Assembly: GCA_048941605.1 (NCBI GenBank)
Contig: JBHLNL010000193.1
Coordinates: 1-5,554, forward strand
DNA length: 5,554 bases
DNA from: Loki-b32 sp048941605
GTDB taxonomy: Archaea; Asgardarchaeota; Lokiarchaeia; Sigyniarchaeales; SOKP01
Reading direction: 5' to 3'
In this document: positions 1 to 5,554 of the stretch, one piece after another
Layout: the number at the start of each line of letters is the position of its first letter
Position numbering within the stretch: the first letter of the stretch is position 1
Position numbers and translations under genes: made by a program
The notes under the pieces: generated by a model
What the model was told of the DNA's origin: nothing
Seen by the model: the letters and a program-made list of their open reading frames with translations, nothing else
Database searches by the model: none

Positions 1-97
1 CATCAAATAATTTCTCTTTTATGTCATATTATGAAATCCAAAAAATGCCTAAAAATAAAAACTATTATTTTTATTACTTTCAAAAAAAATTAGTAAA

Positions 98-138
98 TAA
101 AAATATTTAATAATTTCAGAGATAATTAAATATTATTA
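98..138. repeat. 41-nt imperfect palindrome centred on base 118
   Basis: The arms AATATTTAAT (102-111) and ATTAAATATT (125-134) are perfect reverse complements. Pairing continues inward (113/123, 114/122, 116/120, 117/119, with a G-T wobble at 115/121) and outward (98-100 with 136-138). In all, 17 of 20 positions are Watson-Crick pairs. It could be an operator for a dimeric regulator, a hairpin at the 3' end of an upstream transcript, or a chance product of the AT-rich composition. The position, about 80 nt before the start codon and upstream of the TATA-like run, suits a regulatory site. Confidence 0.45.
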
Positions 139-176
139 ATCTAATAACACACAGGGTTTTGTATTGTTTCATGCTA

Positions 177-196
177 TTTATATTATATTATATAAA
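177..196 (+). promoter_or_regulatory. Putative archaeal TATA-box region for the surface-protein gene
   Basis: An uninterrupted run of A and T contains TTTATATT (177-184) and TTATATAAA (188-196). The second is centred about 27 nt before the ATG at 219. Archaeal TATA boxes usually lie about 25-30 nt before the transcription start, so initiation at or next to the ATG, giving a leaderless transcript, is plausible. That would explain the absence of a Shine-Dalgarno sequence. Because the whole area is AT-rich, a TATA-like match alone is weak evidence. Confidence 0.4.
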
Positions 197-218
197 AACA
201 TAAAAAAATGTATTTAAA

Positions 219-3200
219 ATGAGGAATAAAAGAACTAGGATAAAAAACAGGATAAAATTACTTGGCATTCTCTTATTCACTATAATTCTGCCGACTATTA
301 TTGGTACACAATTATTTGCCAATTTTAATGGAATTATAAATAACATAGATCATAAAAACGGTGAGCAAGCTCCCAAAGACAAATTAGCTCTCTCTAGTCC
401 TTCAAGTAGTCTTCCTAATGCTGATTATTTTAATTATTACAAAGTTATAACTATTGATCATACAAAAGTAAGTGGATCAGTAGATCATCAAAACTTTCCA
501 GTTTTAATTTCTATTATTGACTCAGACTTAAAAGTGAAGGCTCAGACAAGTGGTGATGATATCGCTTTTGCTAATAATACAAACTGGTTAGATTATGAAA
601 TAGAATTATATGATCCTCTTTATAGTGGTACAGAAGCTCGACTAATCGCATGGGTTCGGCTTCCTTTGTTATCTACTTCTATGGATACTAATATATTCAT
701 GTTTTATGGCAACTCCACTATAGGATCCCAGGAAAATCCGATAGGAGTCTGGGATGCCAATTATGATGGAGTATGGCATTTAAAGGAAGATCCCGGTTTT
801 GGGGGCACAGCACAAGATTCAACTTCAAATAATAACGACGGCACTGCTTTTAATATGGAGGCACAAGATCAAATACAAGGGCAGATTGATGGTAGTTTTA
901 GGTTTAATGGAATAAACGAATATGTAAGTGTTGGTAATGTTGGACCAGAAATAAAAACTATTGAACTTTGGATGAACCCTGATACTTTAACTGCTTCTAA
1001 TGGGCAAACTACTACAGGTTATCAAAATCCAACAGCAACTGGAGAAACTTATAATGATTGGACAAATCCAACTTACGCATACTTTAGTGATAACTTTAGA
1101 GCATCAATATTCGGTTTTCCAGATTCTCAAGATTATTATAATTTTTCTTTTAATATACCTATTAATGCTTTAATTTCAGGAATTCAAGTTTCTATTGAGG
1201 GAAGATCTGGAAGCCCTGGTACATCTAGTGTTAGAATTTCTCTTTCATGGGATGGGGGGAATTCTTATACTAATTATTACCAACTAAATTGGTATAGTAC
1301 TACGGATCAATATCAATCAGCAGGAGGATCAACAAATAATTGGGGTAAATCTGGAGGATGGTCACCTTCTGAACTTAATAATGCTAACTTCAGAGTTTTG
1401 TTGGATGAATCTGGTAGTGTAGCTCTGCAAGTTGATCATCTTAGAGTAAGAGTTTATTATTCACTGCCTAGTGACTTACCAGTGATTGAATTAAATAGTA
1501 ATGCTCAACTCTCAATTGATAAAGATAATGCTGAAATAAAAGCTATAAACTTTCCAGGAACTACATCTATTTATGTTAATGGAACAACTGAGAATAAGGT
1601 TAGTATAGGAAGCTGGTATCATGTAGTAATTACCGATACAACTGGAGTTGATGCTTCAGCATTTTATATTGCTAGAAATTCATCACAATATTATGATGGT
1701 ATCATCGATGAGGTTCGTCTTTCTAAATTGATTTACTCATCAGATTGGATTATAACAGAATATAATAACCAATATGATCCAGACAGTTTCTACTTTATTA
1801 GTGAAGAAAGATCCCCTTTAACTGATATTCAAGTTAATGCTCTTGATTTGTATGGTAATATTATTCCAAATGTAAATATCTCTATGATCAAAGATAATAA
1901 AATTATTAAGAGCAAGATAGCAGATACTAGTGGGTCTGTTTTGTTTGATAACATAATTTCAATAGAGGATAAATATAATTTCAGCGTATCAATGACATCA
2001 AATATATATCCTTATAACTCTATAATTATTAATAGAACGTCTGAAGCAATCCTAATAGAAGGCGCATTTCAAATAATTAATCTAATATGCAATATTTCTA
2101 GGAATATCTTTAGTGTAGTTGACCTCGATGGAATGCCTCTTGATTCTGGTTGGGTAATAGTTGGTAATTACACAGATCCAATTCAAAATTGTACGATTGA
2201 TAATACTGGACATGCAACATTTCGATGGTTGAATAATACTGCTTATAATTATACTGTATGGTATCGTGATGTTAATTATAAGCCACATGAAATTATTGTA
2301 AGTACAGGAGATATACTTAAAAGCCAATATAATTCGGAAATTAATGTAACTACAATCTTAACAACAGTTAATTTTACGCTTCTTACACAGGATAGTCCTC
2401 AACCTGTTGATGGTGCAAAATTAATACTTGGTAATCTTAACTCTGGTGAAAATATAGTAAATTTAACTACAGATTTAGCTGGAAAAGCAACGCTTAGGTG
2501 GGTAAATTCCTCCAGTATTAATTCCAATTATTCTTTAGAAGTTAGCTTTTATGGAAAATTATGGGATTTTGAAATAGTCGCTCTTATGACTGGAGTGACA
2601 AGTAAGGCTAATTTTTCCGTGAAAGCAAAAGCAGCTTATAATATCAGTATTATTCTTGCTCCAACTGAGTTAGAAAAATTTGAATCATTATTGGTAAATT
2701 TAAATCCAATAACCAATATACAAGTTGAATGGGGAGCAAAAATAACATTAAGGGCTTTATTCAACATAACTAAAGTACCTTCCGGGTATGAAAATTTTAC
2801 AGGTCCAACTTATGCAGAACCAATGTCATGTAAAATATTTGAAGGATCAATCCTCATCTTTTCCAAAATAATGCCAATAGAAGAGGATTATATCGGAAGA
2901 CATAAAATGGAACTTGAAACGGCTAATTTAGAATCAGGGAAAGTTTATTTAATTAGAATACTAGCTCAAAAGCCTGGATATGTTTTACCTCCAGATATTA
3001 TTATGTCACTTTACCTATTAGAAAATGAATTAATAGTAAATCAATCAGAAAATGATGATACACCTGAATCAGTATACTGGCAAGATATAGCTTATATGTC
3101 ATTAAAGCCCTATGGTATAATTTCTGAAGATTTTAATATTGAATATAGTATAGACGCTAACAATACATTTAAATTTTCGATTCCAAGTATTTCCAATGAG

Positions 3201-5554
3201 TGGGTTTTATCTCGAATAGTGTTTAATGTCTATAATGTGACTTTTGGAGTAGATAATGAAGAAAAAATAAATCTAAACATTACTGATGATTTTGGTGTAA
3301 AGCATAATTTTGATTCAAGTTGGGATCACTATTATCATAGTCAATACGCAAATAATGGAAGTTGGAGTTATTTAGAAGTCAGTTTAAATAAAGGGGAAGT
3401 AACTAGTGGTGATACTTTTAATTTTACATTTGATGGGACTTTTGTAGGAGATATCGATATCATTGCTACCTCTTATTATATTAGAGACAAAATTAATGTT
3501 CAATATTCAAAATTCAATATAACAGATACTCTATCGATTTTAACCATGCCTGAAGGTTGGGCAATTCAGAATATAACTTTTCTAATCTATGATTGTTATA
3601 ACTATTCAGCAGGAACTAAAGCAAATTTATCTACTTTAACGAATCTAAATATCATTACTAATGAAGGGTATAAATATTCATTAAATGAAGGAGATAGTAA
3701 TGGAAATGGAATTCTAACTATAGAAGATCGAATAATTTATCCCTTAGATGACCAATTCTTATTCAATATTGATGCTAATGGAAATATTACTTTTAATGTT
3801 ATGATTAAAATTGAATACATCCAAGAATTTTTTCAATATCAATATCTTGAAAACATTAATATCTCAAAAACAGAAAGTAATTTTATCAAAACAGACACTT
3901 TTCAAGTTAAATTTATTGAGAAAGAGTGGGTTGAGGATTATGCAACTTTACGGTTTAGTGGAATAGCTTCCGGTCTCGAGAAGTACCTTCCATCCGAAAT
4001 AGATATGACTATTTCAATTAATGGTCAAACATTTAATATTGAAGATTTTGCTGAAGGAGAAGGTATCTTTTCTTTAATGGGTTTTGAAAAAGATTCGATA
4101 TTAACAGCCATTATAGAAATAAACCCATTTTATTCTGTTACATTTAATCTTTCATTCATGATGCATTATTTAAGAACTGAGATCTATGAAACAAAAGGAA
4201 TAATTTCGTATTCTGTATTAGAGAATCCTGCAATATATGGAACAGTACAGTTTTATGAGGATTTGGACTGTTATCTTCAACCTATAAATACATCTTTACT
4301 AAATGCATATGAATACACTATAAGATTTACTATGAATAAAGAAAATTATATATCGGCATCAAAAGATTTGAATTTGATAGTATTAAATCGTTTAACAATG
4401 CTAAACGGAACTTCTGGATTCTTTAGAAAAATTGAAAATATTTACGTTAATGATGCGGTTAATTTTACATTTTCTTACACTGACGTTATGAAGGGGACTA
4501 ACATTGCTGATTTAACAGCTGCATATTATATTTGGGAGAAATACGACATTGAAGGTAATATAATTGCCAGTGGACAAGGAAATTTAATCCCAACAATCGA
4601 CAATTTATACGTTTTAGATTTAGATACTGAAAATTTAACTATCGGAGATTATTTTCTAATCCTTACTATAGGTAAAAAAAATTATGAATATAAAAATGCC
4701 ATGATTTCTTTAACTGTTAATAAAAGAATAATTGATTTTGTTCTCAATGACGGAATTACCCAAATAAATGTTAAACAAGGAGAAATTGCTGTTTTAAGAT
4801 TAGAATTAACAGATCGTACTAGAGGTGGGATTCCTTTAGAAAATGCAACAGTTCTATTGAGTATAATGGGGAATGAATATGAATTTGAAATAGCTGGACC
4901 TGGTATATATATTTTTAATTTTCATACAAGCAATATCGATACATTTTTTAATCCAAAAACATTTACAGGGAAAATAAATATTACTAAAGAGGATTATATC
5001 TCTGAGGAATTTAGTATTACTATTGTCGTAGGAATGGAGGAAATCTTTCCTGGTATGCCAATCTTTTATTTCATATTGATCGTCTCTACAACTCTAGGGT
5101 TAATTGGTAGTATTGTAGCATATAGAACATATAAACGCTCTAAAATTCCTACATTTGTGAAAAAAGTTAGAGAAATGAAAAAAATTATTGATAGCGGTAA
5201 GACCATTCAAGAAGAGCTTTTATATCGAGACAAAGAAGCCTTTATAGGAGAAATAGTAAAAAATAAATGGGAAAAACTTGGATTATCATTAGAAGAGATT
5301 TTTGGGATTACCATTAAGAAAGATAAAAAAGAATATAAAACCAGAAGAATGATTTCTGGAGCGACTAGAACTCATGACAATAAACCACTTGGATTATTAT
5401 TTATGAAATGGGATGAAAAAATTGGTACTGAAATTTTAGTCAAATATCCTGAAGATATCAAAATTTCATCAAAAAGTTTAATGCAAGTATATAGCACACA
5501 TGAATATAGTGGTGAGAAAGGGGTTATCACATTAATTACAGAATCACTAAATAT
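219..5554 (+). CDS. Giant multidomain surface protein, 3'-partial (DUF2341 / split LamG / Ig-like repeats / TM / cytoplasmic tail)
   Basis: The frame is open from 219 to the window end, giving 1778 whole codons and two extra bases, so the C-terminus is missing. The start is well fixed: an in-frame TAA lies at 201-203, the ATG at 219 is the only start codon after it, and the next in-frame Met is about 157 codons on. No Shine-Dalgarno sequence is seen. Visible order: basic N-terminus and hydrophobic segment (14-33), DUF2341-like (72-180), LamG split by an inserted domain (182-527), three ~91-aa Ig/prealbumin-like repeats (528-800), a beta-rich segment without a recognised family (801-960), three ~120-aa repeats (960-1305), Ig-like domains (1310-1605), transmembrane helix (1613-1635) and cytoplasmic tail. 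Cysteines are rare, and about 40 N-x-S/T sequons sit in the ectodomain, which fits an exported glycoprotein. The probable role is adhesion or surface sensing in an Asgard-type archaeon. The ligand is unknown and no enzyme active site was recognised. The gene call is near certain; the function is inferred. Confidence 0.95.
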   Translation, partial: MRNKRTRIKNRIKLLGILLFTIILPTIIGTQLFANFNGIINNIDHKNGEQAPKDKLALSSPSSSLPNADYFNYYKVITIDHTKVSGSVDHQNFPVLISIIDSDLKVKAQTSGDDIAFANNTNWLDYEIELYDPLYSGTEARLIAWVRLPLLSTSMDTNIFMFYGNSTIGSQENPIGVWDANYDGVWHLKEDPGFGGTAQDSTSNNNDGTAFNMEAQDQIQGQIDGSFRFNGINEYVSVGNVGPEIKTIELWMNPDTLTASNGQTTTGYQNPTATGETYNDWTNPTYAYFSDNFRASIFGFPDSQDYYNFSFNIPINALISGIQVSIEGRSGSPGTSSVRISLSWDGGNSYTNYYQLNWYSTTDQYQSAGGSTNNWGKSGGWSPSELNNANFRVLLDESGSVALQVDHLRVRVYYSLPSDLPVIELNSNAQLSIDKDNAEIKAINFPGTTSIYVNGTTENKVSIGSWYHVVITDTTGVDASAFYIARNSSQYYDGIIDEVRLSKLIYSSDWIITEYNNQYDPDSFYFISEERSPLTDIQVNALDLYGNIIPNVNISMIKDNKIIKSKIADTSGSVLFDNIISIEDKYNFSVSMTSNIYPYNSIIINRTSEAILIEGAFQIINLICNISRNIFSVVDLDGMPLDSGWVIVGNYTDPIQNCTIDNTGHATFRWLNNTAYNYTVWYRDVNYKPHEIIVSTGDILKSQYNSEINVTTILTTVNFTLLTQDSPQPVDGAKLILGNLNSGENIVNLTTDLAGKATLRWVNSSSINSNYSLEVSFYGKLWDFEIVALMTGVTSKANFSVKAKAAYNISIILAPTELEKFESLLVNLNPITNIQVEWGAKITLRALFNITKVPSGYENFTGPTYAEPMSCKIFEGSILIFSKIMPIEEDYIGRHKMELETANLESGKVYLIRILAQKPGYVLPPDIIMSLYLLENELIVNQSENDDTPESVYWQDIAYMSLKPYGIISEDFNIEYSIDANNTFKFSIPSISNEWVLSRIVFNVYNVTFGVDNEEKINLNITDDFGVKHNFDSSWDHYYHSQYANNGSWSYLEVSLNKGEVTSGDTFNFTFDGTFVGDIDIIATSYYIRDKINVQYSKFNITDTLSILTMPEGWAIQNITFLIYDCYNYSAGTKANLSTLTNLNIITNEGYKYSLNEGDSNGNGILTIEDRIIYPLDDQFLFNIDANGNITFNVMIKIEYIQEFFQYQYLENINISKTESNFIKTDTFQVKFIEKEWVEDYATLRFSGIASGLEKYLPSEIDMTISINGQTFNIEDFAEGEGIFSLMGFEKDSILTAIIEINPFYSVTFNLSFMMHYLRTEIYETKGIISYSVLENPAIYGTVQFYEDLDCYLQPINTSLLNAYEYTIRFTMNKENYISASKDLNLIVLNRLTMLNGTSGFFRKIENIYVNDAVNFTFSYTDVMKGTNIADLTAAYYIWEKYDIEGNIIASGQGNLIPTIDNLYVLDLDTENLTIGDYFLILTIGKKNYEYKNAMISLTVNKRIIDFVLNDGITQINVKQGEIAVLRLELTDRTRGGIPLENATVLLSIMGNEYEFEIAGPGIYIFNFHTSNIDTFFNPKTFTGKINITKEDYISEEFSITIVVGMEEIFPGMPIFYFILIVSTTLGLIGSIVAYRTYKRSKIPTFVKKVREMKKIIDSGKTIQEELLYRDKEAFIGEIVKNKWEKLGLSLEEIFGITIKKDKKEYKTRRMISGATRTHDNKPLGLLFMKWDEKIGTEILVKYPEDIKISSKSLMQVYSTHEYSGEKGVITLITESLN
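258..317 (+). other. N-terminal signal peptide or signal anchor (residues 14-33)
   Basis: Seven Lys/Arg residues within the first 13 positions are followed by about 20 hydrophobic residues (from LLGILLF to about TQLF), then a polar Asn/Ser-rich stretch. This is the pattern of a secretion signal with the N-terminus held in the cytoplasm. No ideal cleavage site is obvious; after Ala34 is possible but position -3 is Leu, so an uncleaved anchor cannot be excluded. If cleaved, the mature protein is single-pass with an outside N-terminus. Confidence 0.85.
432..758 (+). other. DUF2341-like domain (residues ~72-180)
   Basis: The segment follows the remembered DUF2341 pattern closely. It has an opening strand YYKVITIDHTKVSGS, then NFPVLISI, a DSDLK..AQ..GDDIAF motif, an ELYDP..G.ARLIAWVRLP strand, and a closing MFYGN motif followed by NPIGVWDANYDGVWHL. 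DUF2341 is a beta-rich extracellular domain of unsettled function. It is often found next to a LamG domain in archaeal and bacterial surface proteins, as here, which supports a binding role at the outer tip of the protein. Confidence 0.85.
765..1799 (+). other. LamG/concanavalin A-like domain, split in two (residues ~182-259 and ~420-527)
   Basis: The first half has the usual LamG opening (GVWHL, DSTSNNNDGTAFN, IDGSFRFNGINEYVSVGN, then TIELWMNPDTL). The second half has the usual ending (VIELNSNAQLSI, IYVNG, GSWYHVVIT at 464-472, and IIDEVRLSK at 495-503). About 160 residues of another domain lie between the two halves. LamG-type jelly rolls bind glycans or proteins, often with calcium, and carry no catalytic residues. 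The domain follows DUF2341 directly, a common pairing. Confidence 0.8.
996..1469 (+). other. Beta-sandwich domain inserted within LamG (residues ~260-417)
   Basis: This segment resembles a beta-sandwich module I recall as a stand-alone unit in surface and phage-like proteins. It has an opening YNDWTNPTYAYFSDN, the strand FSFNIPINALISGIQVSIEG, then VRISLSWDGGNSYTN, a GGSTNNWG...WSPSELNNANFRV motif (370-393) and a final VDHLRVRVYY strand (405-414). Its flanks on both sides read as LamG, so it appears to sit in a loop between two LamG strands. The function is unknown; it may add a second binding surface. The family resemblance is from memory. Confidence 0.65.
1800..2618 (+). repeat. Three tandem ~91-aa Ig/prealbumin-like repeats (residues ~528-800)
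   Basis: Each unit carries a D-x-x-G-x-[VA]-x-[FL] turn: DTSGSVLF (Gly572), DNTGHATF (Gly664) and DLAGKATL (Gly755). These are spaced 92 and 91 residues apart. Units two and three share a longer match, GHATFRWLNN and GKATLRWVNS. Each turn comes after a strand pair of the type YGNIIPNVNISM, DGMPLDSGWVIV or SPQPVDGAKLIL, the usual layout of carboxypeptidase-regulatory/Ig-like stalk domains. They most likely act as a rigid extracellular spacer. Confidence 0.75.
3096..4133 (+). repeat. Three diverged ~120-aa beta repeats (residues ~960-1305)
   Basis: The units align on a conserved Trp: ISNEWVLSRIVFNVYN (Trp995), MPEGWAIQNITFLIYD (Trp1114) and IEKEWVEDYATLRFSG (Trp1237), spaced 119 and 123. About 25-30 residues later each has a strand of the type KINLNITDDFGVKHNF, TNLNIITNEGYKYSL or DMTISINGQTFNIEDF. 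Each ends with a long strand pair around TSGDTFNFTFDGTF, LDDQFLFNIDANGNITFNV or KDSILTAIIEINPFYSVTF. No known family was recognised. The similarity is low, so common ancestry is likely but not proven by eye. Confidence 0.55.
3693..3728 (+). other. EF-hand/dockerin-like calcium loop (residues 1159-1170)
   Basis: DSNGNGILTIED places oxygen ligands at loop positions 1 (Asp1159), 3 (Asn1161), 5 (Asn1163) and 12 (Asp1170), with Gly at 6. This matches the D-x-[ND]-x-[ND]-G-x5-D loop of dockerin and extracellular EF-hand-like sites. Only one loop is present and the flanks look like beta strands, so it is a probable structural calcium site rather than a full dockerin. Confidence 0.5.
4146..5033 (+). 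other. Membrane-proximal Ig-like domains, about three (residues ~1310-1605)
   Basis: Three strand-rich units each end with a K-x-[ND]-Y turn and a final alternating strand: NKENYISASKDLNLIVL (Tyr1377), GKKNYEYKNAMISLTV (Tyr1489) and TKEDYISEEFSITIVV (Tyr1593), spaced 112 and 104. Preceding strands such as LYVLDLDTENLTIGDYFLIL and GIYIFNFHTSNI fit the pattern of archaeal surface Ig/Big-like domains, as does GIPLENATVLLSI. They form the stalk base just before the transmembrane helix. Confidence 0.65.
5055..5123 (+). other. C-terminal transmembrane helix (residues ~1613-1635)
   Basis: An uncharged run (MPIFYFILIVSTTLGLIGSI and the next three residues) of about 23 residues is followed at once by the basic stretch YRTYKRSK. 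The positive-inside rule puts everything after it in the cytoplasm and everything before it outside. It is the only hydrophobic helix after the N-terminal segment. Confidence 0.92.
5124..5552 (+). other. Cytoplasmic tail: basic helical segment plus WDE/YPED module, truncated by window edge (residues 1636-1778+)
   Basis: After the membrane a Lys-rich, probably helical stretch (about 1645-1700, including FVKKVREMKKIIDSGKTI and WEKLGLSLEEIFGI) leads to a module starting near residue 1722. That module contains PLGLLFMKWDEKIGTEILVK, YPEDIKISSKSLMQVYSTHE and GVITLITESLN, after which the window ends. I recall near-identical phrasing in many Asgard archaeal proteins of unknown function. The opening, a strand with W-D-x-x-x-G and then a strand ending in Y-P, is reminiscent of small longin/roadblock-like alpha-beta domains, but that fold is a guess. 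It is probably the signalling or adaptor-binding end of the receptor. Confidence 0.7.

Larger units (their letters stand above)
1..218. other. AT-rich intergenic region upstream of the surface-protein gene
   Basis: No convincing gene lies here. Two short + strand frames are open from the left edge, one ending at the TAG at 91-93 and one at the TAA at 108-110, but both read as low-complexity Lys/Asn/Tyr/Ile peptides expected by chance in such AT-rich DNA. The stretch is clearly more AT-rich than the gene that follows. It contains T-rich runs (about 63-80) that could end transcription of a gene to the left, an imperfect palindrome (98-138) and a TATA-like run close to the start codon. Confidence 0.7.

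Noticed and set aside
1..3. CAT at the left edge, which would be a - strand ATG for a divergent gene running out of the window
   Set aside because: Only one codon is visible and no ribosome site or clear promoter precedes it on that strand, so it cannot be supported.
1..110. Two + strand frames open from the left edge (ending at 91-93 and 108-110), possibly the tail of an upstream gene or small proteins
   Set aside because: At 30-35 codons they are short, and their Lys/Asn/Tyr/Ile-rich content is what AT-rich non-coding DNA gives. Both cannot be real, and neither shows a recognisable motif.
2082..2327. 81-codon open frame on the - strand
   Set aside because: It lies wholly inside the large + strand gene, and its translation is a low-complexity Ile/Asn/Tyr/Ser peptide. 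It is a shadow of AT-rich coding sequence, with no family resemblance.
3693..3728. A full dockerin domain for a cellulosome-like complex
   Set aside because: Dockerins need two such loops with helices between them. Only one loop is visible and its surroundings read as beta strands.
219..5552. Possible frameshift or fusion of several neighbouring genes
   Set aside because: Line-by-line translation stays in one frame with no stop, and domain patterns run continuously across every junction, so this is one intact long gene within the window.

Overview
The window holds one very large, AT-rich protein gene on the + strand. It starts at the ATG at 219 and is still open at the last base (1778 whole codons, no stop). 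It is preceded by a short, extremely AT-rich intergenic stretch (1-218). No RNA gene, CRISPR array, insertion sequence or second convincing gene is visible. All reading-frame, motif and spacing statements come from translating by eye. All family names are from memory, with no search run.

The predicted protein is a membrane-anchored giant surface protein. In order it has: a basic N-terminus and hydrophobic signal/anchor segment (residues 14-33); a DUF2341-like domain (about 72-180); a LamG/concanavalin-like domain (about 182-527) that appears to be split by an inserted beta-sandwich domain (about 260-417); three tandem Ig/prealbumin-like repeats of about 91 residues (528-800); a further beta-rich segment (about 801-960); three diverged repeats of about 120 residues (about 960-1305), one carrying a calcium-loop-like motif; about three membrane-proximal Ig-like domains (about 1310-1605); one transmembrane helix (1613-1635); and a cytoplasmic tail of more than 140 residues. 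The tail has a basic helical stretch followed by a conserved-looking module containing KWDEKIGTEI and KYPEDI, and it is cut by the window edge.

The likely source is an archaeon, most plausibly an Asgard archaeon of the Lokiarchaeia type. The reasons are the AT-rich composition, the lack of a Shine-Dalgarno sequence with a TATA-like element at leaderless distance, the DUF2341-LamG-Ig architecture with many Asn glycosylation sequons, and the cytoplasmic tail module, which I remember from Asgard proteomes. This assignment is an inference.

The protein looks like a receptor or adhesin: a long extracellular stalk with carbohydrate- or protein-binding domains near its N-terminal tip, linked through one helix to an intracellular module. 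The upstream region carries a 41-nt imperfect palindrome (98-138) and a TATA-like run (177-196) that could control it.
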